This document shows, one piece after another, positions 43,983 to 52,760 of a DNA stretch of 64,000 nucleotides. A program made the position numbers and the translations under genes. The notes beneath the pieces are model-generated. The model ran no database searches. It was not told the DNA's origin and saw only the letters and a list, made by a program, of their open reading frames with translations. Position 1 is the stretch's first letter. Each line of letters begins with the position of its first letter. Source of the stretch: Rs1 sp029027825 (GTDB lineage Bacteria > Pseudomonadota > Gammaproteobacteria > Pseudomonadales > Balneatricaceae); the NCBI GenBank assembly GCA_029027825.1, contig CP093399.1, positions 2,046,001-2,110,000 of the forward strand. The letters are read 5' to 3'.

Positions 43983-46908
43983 TAAATAAGTCTCCAAACT
44001 CACTTAAAAACTGCTCCATTTCTTCATCAGTCCCTTGTTCATATTCTTCAAATCCAACATTTTTATTTTCTTTTAAAAAGGCTAAGAACTCAAAGTATTT
44101 TTTGTTATAGATAATATCGCCAGCCAAACTATTCTCTAACATGCGGCCTATTCTTGCCAGCTCAATCCGCTCAGAATCTGTTAATGTATTTTCACGTATT
44201 TTTAGCTCGGTGAATTTTTTAATGTCTCCCTGCATTTGATTACCGATGAGCGACGGTAACTCAAAGTGCTCAAGTAAAATTGAAGATATATCTAAATATT
44301 TAGTACCCGTAGCGCGATTTTGGACCCGCTCATTATTCGCTTCAATGATACCAATTTCATCCTGCTCTCTATTTAATAAAATCAGCGGGTTATGGGTTGC
44401 TATTATAATTTGCACATTTGAGTTTAATTCTTTTATTTTATCAATAAAAGTGGCCTGCCATTCAACATGTAAGGATGTTTCAGGCTCATCCATCAATAAT
44501 ATAAATGATTTGTCTCTCTGTAGAACAACCGTTAAAAATATAATTAATAATTGTTTTTCACCGGATGATAGCTCGGTGACCTTAATATGCTTTGGTATAT
44601 CATCGTTAATTAATTGCACCATCATAGGTGCAGTTTCATGGTTAATGTCTAAAGATTTATTAGTGCCAGAAAAGAACTCGTTAATTATTTTTGAAAAAGT
44701 TACAAGTGGACCGTTAATATCACTGGTAACTAAATTGATTTCTGATGTTAATGTCTGCAAATATGTAATCTCATCTGTATGACCTAACGCTAAATCGCTA
44801 ATTATTTTATCTCTAAATTTTATTTTCTCTCCGACTTTTTTATTAACTTCTTGTGTTAACCCTCGCTGGAGGTCACCAAACTGAGCCATTAATTTAAGTA
44901 GTTGATTATCAAGTTCAAAAAATTCTTTTTGCTCAATGTCTGATTTATTATCAAAGGTATTCACCATCACTAAGTTAATGTTGGTTGGTGACTTACCTTG
45001 AGTAATGACTGATTTTTTTATTTCACCATTATCAAAGGTTTTTTTAATTGTTAACTCAACATAAGGAGAGTTAAAACTCTCTAACGTTTTGTTATCATTA
45101 CGAATACAGGCATCAATAAGTTTTAAAATGGTTGATTTTCCGCAACCATTTTTACCAATGAGGATGCTCACATCATCTCCTAGTGACCATTCTACATTTT
45201 TGACAACAAATATATTTTTGATGGACACATGGGTGATTTCAGTCTTTATCGCTGTTTTAAGCTCAAGCGCACCTGACACCAGCAACAATGATGTTATATC
45301 ATTCTTAAAAATATTAAATGCTTCTTCGTTACTTCTTTTTGGAATAAAAACATTTAAAATCTGGCCAAAAATAAAATCCTTACGCTCCCGGCTTGAACCT
45401 ATCCCATTTTTTTCATAAGCCTGTTTCCACAAATATTGTTTATCTGAAATAAAATTTAAATAAATATAATCAATTAATTGTTTGGAAAATTTCTGCTTGA
45501 TAATATTTTGGCTATCTAAAATCTCCGACGAAAGATCATCTTTTTGTAAAAAAACATTAATTTCACGCATAACAAACATCAATATCCAACTTACTGGTTT
45601 TAAATGTTTATACTCAACACCTAAATTTAAAAGTCGTCTTGATAGGGCTTTTATTACGGCCCAATGTTCATTTTCAATTCTAACTTGAACAAGGTCTATT
45701 ATGGCATCACTTTTAAAGTTCGAGAATAACAAATCAAAATCATACTCAAGTAGTGTAAGATTTTTTTTTTCTGTTTCAAAGATACTTTTAAGTAAATTCT
45801 GTATCGATTTTTCAGATTCATTGTTAATTTTTTTATTTAGCGCGCTTAATTTATATGTATCTTTATTTTCAATGGGAAAAATTATTTGTTCTTTTTTAAG
45901 AGCACTTCTTAAATTATTAAGGTTGCGCCTAAAATAGGCAGCTTGATCTACTTGCTCTAGTTTGTCCGTTTTTGAAAAAACAAGTCTAAATTTATTTTGA
46001 TAACCATTTAAAAACAGCCCTTCTATCGCACCATGTCCACCAGCGGCAAAGGGATCATTAGCGTCATCAACCAACACAATGTTATTGCAGTAATTAAAGT
46101 AATCATAATGACGTGCTGACAACGTATCTCTTTTCTCACCTAAGGAGTGCCCTATGCCTTCCCCATCTATCAATAAAAACTCTAAGGTCGGCTCTAACCA
46201 TTTGGCCAACAAATTTCCTTCAATTCGAACATACTCCGCTAATATCGAAATAGAACCAAAATCATGACTTAAGAATTTTTTAGTTGTTCTGAGAAAATCA
46301 TCTTTATCTGTAATATTCTCTATGACGATCGGCTGCTCACTAAACAAATTATGGCCATTGCCACAGACTTCATTAAAGTTAGTCTCAATTTCTAGCAAGA
46401 TGTCTTTAACAATAAGTTCAATAATGTCCTTTACTGACGTATCAGAGAGTAATGTTTCATCATTGATGCTTTTATTTTTAATAGATGGCAGTAAAGTGTC
46501 ATTGATTTTATCGGCGACTTTTAGGAATGTGCCATTTGAGACCATTTGATCTAATTTAAATCTAGCATCAGATGATTGCTTTAATTCAAAAACAACATCT
46601 TCAATTACACTATTATCCTGTTTAGCTTTTAAAATAGCCCCTTGGATAATATCCTCAATTTCAATTCTCACATCCCTTTCTTTTTTAAGGATGATAGTAG
46701 TTTTAAATGGTCTTTCTTGTCCGACCAGATATTCAGTAGGTGCAATTGTAGTTCGGCGTTGAGACGTAACCGGAAAATCGTGTTTTTTTGAGCCAATTAT
46801 TTGTTGTACCAATGATGTTTTACCAGCACCTGTGCAGCCAATCAAATAGATTTTTCTTACATCAGGTGGGGTCCCTAAAATTGCTTGTATTTGTTTAAAT
46901 GTTCTCAT
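43975..46908 (-). CDS. GTPase-like/ABC-ATPase fusion, Septu PtuA-like effector partner
   Basis: A 977-residue protein with two nucleotide-binding modules. The N-terminal module has GCTGAGKTS (24-32, P-loop), RRTTIAP (51-57, switch I-like Thr), LLIDGEGIG (245-253, DxxG-like) and FSKTDK (311-316, TKxD-like), the order expected of a P-loop GTPase. After a helical middle, the C-terminal module is an SMC/OLD-like ABC ATPase: GKNGCGKST (585-593), a long helical insertion, signature ELSSGEKQ (779-786), Walker B FILLMDEPETSLH (802-814) and IIIATHNPL (834-842). The C-terminal half alone is what PtuA of Septu looks like. The GTPase half is extra. Codon use is AT-rich compared with the flanks, suggesting transfer. 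It is coupled to the HNH gene downstream. Confidence 0.82.
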   Translation of the reverse strand: MRTFKQIQAILGTPPDVRKIYLIGCTGAGKTSLVQQIIGSKKHDFPVTSQRRTTIAPTEYLVGQERPFKTTIILKKERDVRIEIEDIIQGAILKAKQDNSVIEDVVFELKQSSDARFKLDQMVSNGTFLKVADKINDTLLPSIKNKSINDETLLSDTSVKDIIELIVKDILLEIETNFNEVCGNGHNLFSEQPIVIENITDKDDFLRTTKKFLSHDFGSISILAEYVRIEGNLLAKWLEPTLEFLLIDGEGIGHSLGEKRDTLSARHYDYFNYCNNIVLVDDANDPFAAGGHGAIEGLFLNGYQNKFRLVFSKTDKLEQVDQAAYFRRNLNNLRSALKKEQIIFPIENKDTYKLSALNKKINNESEKSIQNLLKSIFETEKKNLTLLEYDFDLLFSNFKSDAIIDLVQVRIENEHWAVIKALSRRLLNLGVEYKHLKPVSWILMFVMREINVFLQKDDLSSEILDSQNIIKQKFSKQLIDYIYLNFISDKQYLWKQAYEKNGIGSSRERKDFIFGQILNVFIPKRSNEEAFNIFKNDITSLLLVSGALELKTAIKTEITHVSIKNIFVVKNVEWSLGDDVSILIGKNGCGKSTILKLIDACIRNDNKTLESFNSPYVELTIKKTFDNGEIKKSVITQGKSPTNINLVMVNTFDNKSDIEQKEFFELDNQLLKLMAQFGDLQRGLTQEVNKKVGEKIKFRDKIISDLALGHTDEITYLQTLTSEINLVTSDINGPLVTFSKIINEFFSGTNKSLDINHETAPMMVQLINDDIPKHIKVTELSSGEKQLLIIFLTVVLQRDKSFILLMDEPETSLHVEWQATFIDKIKELNSNVQIIIATHNPLILLNREQDEIGIIEANNERVQNRATGTKYLDISSILLEHFELPSLIGNQMQGDIKKFTELKIRENTLTDSERIELARIGRMLENSLAGDIIYNKKYFEFLAFLKENKNVGFEEYEQGTDEEMEQFLSEFGDLFND

Positions 46909-47224
46909 GGCTGCCTTTCGTAATTTTTTAGTTTTCTGTTAGTCTCTCTTAAATAATATAATTAAATTCATTTAATTACACTAATTTACTGCTTGTTCTA
47001 CTACTGAACCGCGAGATGGTATTGGGTGGTTTGCGCGTGCACGATATCAGGTCTTGACTTTTGCCCCTACACCATCGACAACTGCTGTTTTCTAGCTCCT
47101 AGCTTTCCCACTCATACAGCTACATTCTTAGCACTACACCCTAGGAATATATGAAAGAATATATGGGACATCAGTCACTTTGTATAACTACTGACAATGC
47201 CCAACTCTTTTATTAAAGGGACGA

Positions 47225-47287
47225 GAGCAGGACGCGGAAGCTTTTCGCAAAAAGAAATGAACTCGCCTCAAGCGAAACCGCATTTGA
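47225..47287 (-). repeat. Family D repeat, copy D8 (head only)
   Basis: Only the reverse-oriented head (GCAAAAAGAAATGAACTCGC, AAGCGAAACCGC) remains. It is directly fused to the NERD gene 5' remnant. Confidence 0.7.
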
Positions 47288-47395
47288 AATCAAGCTCTTG
47301 TTTAATACCGGCTTTTTCTTTTGCTGAATTCCCAGACTTAGTCGCTTTATCTTTGATTATCTAAATTTAAATCCATTTAATGCCGCCTTGTAACA
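47288..47395 (-). pseudogene. Remnant of a NERD-gene 5' end
   Basis: About 105 bp almost identical to the start of the intact NERD gene at 48.8 kb (shared CAAGCTCTTGTTTAATACCG and GCCGCTTTATCTTTGAT-like blocks). It encodes KDKATKSGNSAKEKAGIKQE before the D8 head cuts it off. It shows that a second NERD gene once stood here. Confidence 0.75.
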
Positions 47396-47410
47396 GTTTT
47401 TAAATAATAC

Positions 47411-47572
47411 GAGACCTCTGCATAACATTGCGAGCGAAGGTAAGACAAGGCAAAAACCGGCGAGATAGCGGAGTCAGTGTGCCCCTCTTTATGGGTATTA
47501 CTGGTGTAAATGAGCATATTGAGTCGGTTTGTAACGCCGTATTACCGAGCGCAGTAGTTATGCTGAGGTATC
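47411..47572 (+). repeat. Family B MITE-like element, near-complete copy
   Basis: 162 bp from GAGACCTCTGCATAAC to a decayed right end (GTTATGCTGAGGTATC). Same orientation as and collinear with the 18.2-kb copy. Confidence 0.82.
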
Positions 47573-47828
47573 GCTCAACGAACGCAGCATAACAGCATTC
47601 ATTCATCTCTTTTTTGAATGTTAAACATTAACATATTGGCTTTTAAAAATCTTTAATAATTACAGATAGTTATGTTGTGTTTAGCCAACAGTTTTACTGT
47701 TTATTTATTTGAATTGGATGTATTAGAAAATTGTGAGCTATAAGCTGAAGGCCACGGGAGGCCACGGGGGTCAAGTCTTGCCTTTTGCCCCTACACCATG
47801 GCTAACAAAAAGATTCCCCACTCCCTAA

Positions 47829-48893
47829 CTAAACAACCAAGCCAATAGCAACCTCACATTCCTGGCAGTTAAGCGTATAAATCTCTCTTTTTTTACTCAC
47901 CTTGGTTTTTTTACTTTTACAACTCGGGCAGGACTGTTTCATCGATGTATTACCACTGCAATTATCGCAAACAATGTAATAGCCATACTTCCCATAACTT
48001 GCAGTTAATTTTGGCCCTAGCCCACATTTTTTACAGGTTAATTGCAGTTTTTTTATGGGAGAAGGTAAAGAAGAAGGAGGTGAAGCAGCAGCCTCTAATT
48101 TCGGTGCTTCTTTATCTGTAGGTGCCTGCCAAACAGCGTCATTTTTTAAGACTGATGTGCTTAAAGCTGAGGGGGTTTTATCTGCTGCAATATTGAAATT
48201 TGGAGCGGTGCTAAGTTGCGGCGTAATTTTTCTGCTGGCTTTCTCAACAACATCCTGAGATAAGATAAATTTGCAGATAGTCGCCATTTCCGACTGGGTA
48301 AATTTAGGACGGGTATCGAGTATATTAATAGCGTTAAAAACGGCGTTTCTTAGTTTCAATATTGAATTTAATTTTTCAACTAAAAATTCTGACTTAACGA
48401 TCTGCTTTGATATCTTGTTGGGCATTACTTCGCGGTCAATAATCGCATTACTTGAAACCGCACATAAATTATTCCAGCAGCGACCTCCAAAACCTTCCTG
48501 CATCAAGCCTAGATTATTTCCGAGCAGTTCAGCTTTATGTTCAAATAACATTTCCCTAAACAACCGCTGCTGTAGCTCTACTTGCTTGATCGGCGATGGC
48601 ATGCCTTGCCACTTGCCGTTATAACTGCGCGTCCACTCTTCCTCAACATTAACCTTCACTTCACCGGTAATGCTTTTAGACTCGATCAAGACAAAACCAT
48701 AGGGGTAAAAGACCAAGTGGTCTATCTGTGCCGTCTCTTGGTTGTGCCTAAACTTCAGATCGTTAAATACAAACACTTGCTCATGGTCTTTAAAGGCCCG
48801 ACGCAAATAAAATGCGACATCAAGCTCTTGTTTAATACCGGCTTTTTCTTTTGCAGAAGTCCCAGATTTAGCCGCTTTATCTTTGATAATCAA
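47829..48893 (-). CDS. NERD-domain protein with C-terminal zinc ribbons
   Basis: A 354-residue protein. The N-terminal NERD (nuclease-related) domain (about 10-130) has QIDHLVFYPYGFVLIESKSI, containing the Asp and ExK-type residues of a PD-(D/E)XK-like active site. A variable linker (about 210-280) leads to zinc-ribbon pairs: CKKCG (about 286), CDNC, CPSCKSKK and CQEC near the C-terminus. It starts with TTG; an upstream in-frame TAA precludes a longer product. NERD proteins occur in defence islands, but the role is unproven. Fragments of its 5' and 3' ends occur at several places nearby, so it has been duplicated and deleted repeatedly. Confidence 0.8.
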   Translation of the reverse strand: MIIKDKAAKSGTSAKEKAGIKQELDVAFYLRRAFKDHEQVFVFNDLKFRHNQETAQIDHLVFYPYGFVLIESKSITGEVKVNVEEEWTRSYNGKWQGMPSPIKQVELQQRLFREMLFEHKAELLGNNLGLMQEGFGGRCWNNLCAVSSNAIIDREVMPNKISKQIVKSEFLVEKLNSILKLRNAVFNAINILDTRPKFTQSEMATICKFILSQDVVEKASRKITPQLSTAPNFNIAADKTPSALSTSVLKNDAVWQAPTDKEAPKLEAAASPPSSLPSPIKKLQLTCKKCGLGPKLTASYGKYGYYIVCDNCSGNTSMKQSCPSCKSKKTKVSKKREIYTLNCQECEVAIGLVV

Positions 48894-49130
48894 AATTTAA
48901 ATCCATCTAATGCCGCCTTGTCAGAGTTTTAAAACAAAACGTTACAAATCAAACGAGCGCAGCAAAATAGCTGCTAATTCATCCATATTATGAATGATCA
49001 ACACTAACATATTGGTTTTTCAAAATCTTGAATTATTTCAGATAGTTATGTTGCATTTAGATAACAGCTTTACTGTATATTTATCTAAATGAAATATATT
49101 GAGGCATGTTAAGAAATAGTACAGTTACGA

Positions 49131-49165
49131 GCTATAAGCTATAAGCTATAAGCTATAAGCTATAA
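49131..49165. repeat. Heptamer tandem array (5 units)
   Basis: Five perfect GCTATAA units, followed by a broken sixth (GCATAAG). It is related to the AAGCTTT-type arrays elsewhere in the window. Confidence 0.88.
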
Positions 49166-49209
49166 GCATAAGTTTCGGGCTTCGTTCTTAAACTCGTCAC
49201 TCGCAACTT

Positions 49210-49612
49210 TGAAAACATATGGGTCACCCATATATAAAAACCAATAAATTCAATATTTTTCAGCATCTTAGTAAAATACAATATTAAAACCAATTACTCT
49301 TTACTGTCTAAAGCACTAATTCACGATCGTTTTCCTGCTTTATTTACTATCTATAACGGCAACATTTATAACCTGCTACGGAGCCACAAACCCCATTGGA
49401 ATTACCGCCGGAGTAATTTACTAAATTGATAAAGTGGAGCGACAGGACGTCGCGCAAAGCTCAGTTAGGCCAAGGACGGCCTATCTGAGCGGCCATCAAT
49501 TTTGTAAATTACGGAGGAAGCTCTCGGTAATTCGGGGCGAAATTTTCTTTGGTTCGGTTTCTTTTTTTCGCAAAAAGAAATGAACTCGCCGCAAGCGAAA
49601 CAGCCCATGAAA
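49210..49612 (-). repeat. Family D repeat, copy D9
   Basis: Reverse orientation, about 400 bp. The tail end here starts ATATGGGTCACCCATAT, a 7-bp hairpin. Then come GCTACGGAGCCAC, the arms in the form AATTTACTAAATTGA and CAATTTTGTAAATTA, the hairpin TTAGGCCAAGGACGGCCTA, and the head with AAAGAAATGAACTCGCC. Confidence 0.8.
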
Positions 49613-49728
49613 CGAGATTTTTAGCTTCGAGAACACACACCCACTCCCCCTAACTAAACAACCAAGCCAGTATCAACTTCACATTCCTGGCAGTTAAGGA
49701 GATAACTCTCACGTTTTTACTTACTTTT

Positions 49729-50117
49729 AAAATATGGGACACCCATATACAAAAACTAATAAATTTAATGTTTTTCAGCACCTTAACAAAATATGATATT
49801 TCAAACTAATTGACTGTCTATAGTATAATCTACAACCGTTTTCTGCTTTATTCACCCTCCATAACAGCAACATTTCATAGCCTGCTACGGAGCCACCAAC
49901 CCCCATTGGAATTGCCGCCGGAGTAATTTACTAAATTGATGAAGTGGAGCGACAGGACGTCGCGCAAAGCTCAGTTAGGCCAAGGACGGCCTATCTGAGC
50001 GGCCATCGATTTTGTTAATTACGGAGGAATCCCTCGGTAATTCGGGGCGAATTTTTCTTTGGTTCGGTTTCTTTTTTTCGCAAAAAGAAATGAACTCGCC
50101 GCAAGCGAAACAGCACT
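49729..50117 (-). repeat. Family D repeat, copy D10
   Basis: Reverse orientation, about 390 bp, very similar to D9. Its tail (AAAATATGGGACACCCATAT) joins directly to the 3' remnant of a NERD gene at 49.72 kb. Confidence 0.82.
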
Positions 50118-50227
50118 TGAAACGGTTATTTAGCTTCTAGCATAGATATCCCACTCCCCTAACTAAACAGCCAAGCCAATAACAGTCTTTACGCTTGTAA
50201 CCTTTTATGTGACACCAGCTACATCGC

Positions 50228-50626
50228 CTAAAACTGCTGCCTGAATTTCTCAGCCATTACACCAAGCTTATACATGATGTTTCTCGACCTAGCTTGCTCA
50301 TGAGCATCTGGTGACAGGATCGTCATAAGCAAGTAGCAATTATCATCCATTACGCCTTGGCAATAGATAAGGTGATGATCACTGGTTTGATAAAACTGAA
50401 TTTTGGTGAGAGGGAGTGGCTTATCTTCACTCCCTAAATGGATATGTTGAATTTCTTCGACTAACACGATAGGTAATGAGTTGGGGTGATCAAAAGGTAC
50501 ATCTCGACCGAAATTGTCAGGGACTATCCCTGTCATTTTATAACTTTTAAAATCGTCAATCAGCGCATCAAGCTCTTCAGAACTTAATATTTGACGAATA
50601 ATACTACTTTTAAATACCCGTATCAC
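50228..50626 (-). CDS. yafO: YafO mRNA interferase toxin
   Basis: A 132-residue ribosome-dependent mRNase of the YafO family. It is collinear with E. coli YafO: IRVFKSSIIRQILSSEELDA at the N-terminus, then DDFKSYKMTGIVPDNFGRDV, HIHLGSEDKPLP, YQTSDHHLIYCQG and a C-terminus GVMAEKFRQQF. It overlaps yafN by 4 bp (ATGA). The length is normal and all conserved blocks are present. Confidence 0.9.
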   Translation of the reverse strand: MIRVFKSSIIRQILSSEELDALIDDFKSYKMTGIVPDNFGRDVPFDHPNSLPIVLVEEIQHIHLGSEDKPLPLTKIQFYQTSDHHLIYCQGVMDDNCYLLMTILSPDAHEQARSRNIMYKLGVMAEKFRQQF

Positions 50627-50910
50627 TCTGAAAAGTCGCCTAACTCTTTATCTGAGGCAGCAAGCAGACTAGCGCTACTATGTGCAGAAATCTGAGCAAG
50701 CCGAGCTTGAGAAGGTCTAAACCGGGAGGTTTTAGATTGAGACTCTATAAGCGCTACCATTTGCTCGTAAAGCTTGGCGCTTATCATATAACCTGCTGTT
50801 TTATTGTTAGACAATACCGCAACCGGCTCATCTAAAAAGTAGTCACACGGCTTCTTTCTAAGCTCTGTCACTGACACCGTTTTTTCAGCCAATATTAATT
50901 GAATAGACAT
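50623..50910 (-). CDS. yafN: YafN antitoxin
   Basis: A 95-residue Phd/YefM-type antitoxin that binds YafO and represses the operon. SIQLILAEKTVSVTELRKKP and PVAVLSNNKTAGYMISAKLYEQMVALIE are the family core; the C-terminal 40 residues (SRFRPSQARLAQISA) form the toxin-binding tail. I start at the ATG at 50910, which has GAGG six bases upstream; the frame is open eight codons further. A perfect 16-bp palindrome lies 29 bp upstream as operator candidate. Confidence 0.88.
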   Translation of the reverse strand: MSIQLILAEKTVSVTELRKKPCDYFLDEPVAVLSNNKTAGYMISAKLYEQMVALIESQSKTSRFRPSQARLAQISAHSSASLLAASDKELGDFSE

Positions 50911-50938
50911 AAACAACCTCAACGAAAAACACAAAAAC

Positions 50939-50954
50939 GTACTTAATTAAGTAC
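50939..50954. promoter_or_regulatory. yafNO operator candidate
   Basis: GTACTTAATTAAGTAC is a perfect 16-bp palindrome 29 bp before yafN. It is AT-rich and placed like an autoregulatory site overlapping the promoter. Confidence 0.6.
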
Positions 50955-51064
50955 AAAATTATACTCTTTGTTAAAACAAATACAAGATACGTGAAGCAGG
51001 TTGCAAATCATTCGACTTGCAGTTCGAAACTCGAAACCTACAACCCATCACTTTTCATTTAAGT

Positions 51065-51150
51065 CTTTAAGCCCCTCCTCTGTGCACTCTGTGGTAAAAC
51101 TAATCTTTTAAAGATTGATTCATCGCAGTGGCGCTGCGCAGAAGAAACGC
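51065..51150. repeat. Family C repeat, solo copy
   Basis: CCCTCCTCTGTGCACTCTGTGG, an ATCTTTTAAAGATTG spacer and then a decayed right half ending GGCGCTGCGCAG. Same layout as the copies around hipBA. Confidence 0.65.
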
Positions 51151-51180
51151 CAGACTCAGTAGTTTTTTTACTCACTAAAA

Positions 51181-51618
51181 GAAATATGGGACACCCATAT
51201 ACAAAAACCAATAAATTTAATATTTTTCAGCACCTTAGCAAAATATAATATTTACACTAGTTAATCTTCACTGCTATTCACGGCCGTTTTTCTGCTTTAT
51301 TCACCCTCCATAAAAGCAACATTTCATGGCCTGCTACGGAGCCACCAACCCCACATTGGAATTACCGCCTGAGTAATATACTAAATCGATGAAGTGGAGC
51401 GACAGGACGTCGCGCAAAGCTCAGTTAGGCCAAGGACGGCCTATCTGAGCGACCATCAATTTTGTAAATTACGGAGGAAGCTCTCGGTAATTCGGGGCGA
51501 ATTTTTCTTTGGTTCGGTTTCTTTTTTGCCTACATGGATGTAGGTAAGGGGCGTGAGCAGGACGCGGAAGCTTTTCGCAAAAAGAAATGAACTCGCCGCA
51601 AGCGAAACAGCCCTTGAA
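51181..51618 (-). repeat. Family D repeat, copy D11
   Basis: Reverse orientation, about 438 bp. Tail hairpin ATATGGGACACCCATAT at the low end, GCTACGGAGCCACC, arms, and the TTAGGCCAAGGACGGCCTA hairpin. The head carries the extra GCCTACATGGATGTAGG hairpin segment also found in D1 and D12. Confidence 0.82.
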
Positions 51619-51735
51619 ACGAGATTTCTAGCTTCTAGCAAAGATTCCCCACTCCCCTAACTAAACAACCAAGCCAATAACAACCTCACATTCCTGGCAG
51701 TTAAGCGTATAACTCTCTCTTTTTTACTCACTTTT
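51619..51735 (-). pseudogene. NERD-gene 3'-end remnant between D11 and D12
   Basis: About 85 bp (51650-51735) nearly identical to the last codons of the intact NERD gene (ACCAAGCCAATAACAACCTC, TTCCTGGCAGTTAAGCGTAT). The tail of D12 cuts it off within the coding region. A similar remnant lies at about 49650-49725. Confidence 0.7.
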
Positions 51736-52190
51736 AAAATATGGGACACCCATATACAAAAACCTGCTACGGAGCCACCAACCCCATTGGAATTGCCGCC
51801 GGAGTAATTTACTAAATTGATAAAGTGGAGCGACAGGCAGACTTTATGCTCCCGGCAAAGTCTAAGTACCTACGTCCTGTAGGCAACGTAGCGCAAAGCT
51901 CAGTTAGGCCTGCGACTATATGGATATAGGAGGTAGAGTAACGCATGGAGCAGTTACCGAGACGGCCTATCTGAGCGGCCATCAATTTTGTAAATTACGG
52001 AGGAGTCTCTCGGTAATTCGGGGCGAATTTTTTATGTTCAGGACGAACGGTATTTGGCGATGCCAAGGATGGCAAAGAGCCTCTTTGGTTCGGTTTCTTT
52101 TTTGCCTACATGGATGTAGGTAAGGGGCGTGAGCAGGACGCGGAAGCTTTTCGCAAAAAGAAATGAACTCGCCGCAAGCGAAACAGCCAA
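51736..52190 (-). repeat. Family D repeat, copy D12 with nested insertions
   Basis: Reverse orientation, about 455 bp. The tail is shortened (the hairpin joins directly to CCTGCTACGGAGCC). Between the arms it carries the same two extra segments as D5, and the head has the TACATGGATGTAGG hairpin plus a GCCAAGGATGGC hairpin. Confidence 0.8.
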
Positions 52191-52212
52191 TGAAACAACC
52201 CATGAAACGGCC

Positions 52213-52244
52213 TCTAACTTTCTAACTTTCTAACTTTCTAACTT
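52213..52244. repeat. Octamer tandem array (4 units)
   Basis: Four TCTAACTT units. Immediately after it, about 20 bp match an internal piece of the NERD gene (CTTCAGATCGTTAAA), then comes the NERD upstream-region copy (about 52255-52460). Confidence 0.8.
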
Positions 52245-52760
52245 CAGATCGTTAAACACAAAACGTTACAAATCAAACGAGCGCAGCAAAACAGCGCTCA
52301 TCCCTTTTATTAAAGATCAACACTAACATATTGGTTTTTCAAAATCTTGAATAATTACAAGCAGTTATGTTGCGTTAAGCAAACAGTTTTACTGTTTATT
52401 TATCTAAATAATAATATATTGAGGCATGTTAAGAAATAATGTAGTTGCAAGCTCAGTATTTACTCTGCTACTAGAACTCCAAACACTTTAGCTCAAGTAC
52501 TTTTTAAAACGGCAAAGCAAAATTTCTAGAAGCTGCCATTAAATAGCTAATAACATAAAGCCCGGATATTGCATGCAATGCCGTGATAGTAGCGCCGCTA
52601 GTTATTTTTACAGGCTTTTGTTCGATTGAGCGCCCCACTGGTACGTCCGGTTGATTGAGAAATAAAAGTCAGTCAAAACAAGCAGCAAGCTCGGACACGA
52701 GCAATTGGGTGGAATATTCGGGTTAGAGGCTGCTGTTTGCTTTCAGCGCTCAGCAGACAA
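52245..52760. other. NERD upstream-region copy and unassigned spacer
   Basis: The first 215 bp repeat the sequence found upstream of the NERD gene at 48.93-49.13 kb (AAACGTTACAAATCAAACGA, CATATTGGTTTTTCAAAATC). The remaining 300 bp carry nothing recognisable. Confidence 0.5.

Larger units (their letters stand above)
46909..47828. other. Repeat-filled interval with gene remnants
   Basis: 920 bp without an intact gene. It holds the likely promoter of the ATPase-HNH pair (from 46909), a fragment of D (47225-47287), a copy of the 5' end of the NERD gene, a family B element, and a copy of the NERD upstream region (about 47590-47740). CTTTTGCCCCTACACCAT occurs twice, at about 47060 and 47785. Confidence 0.55.
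48894..50227. other. Repeat block with NERD-gene remnants
   Basis: 1.3 kb without an intact gene. It contains the NERD upstream region (48894-49130, repeated near 52250-52460), a heptamer array, D9, a NERD 3'-end remnant (about 49650-49725), D10, and a shorter NERD 3' remnant (about 50157-50190). Confidence 0.6.

Noticed and set aside
34655..46908. Prophage or integrative element
   Set aside because: No integrase, structural, replication or conjugation genes and no tRNA-type attachment site were seen; only defence genes and repeats.
27437..52190. Chromosomal integron with TA gene cassettes
   Set aside because: Repeats with conserved arms and variable centre alternating with TA genes suggest attC sites. 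The arms, however, lack the GTTRRRY/RYYYAAC cores, no integrase is present, spacing is irregular and gene orientation is mixed.
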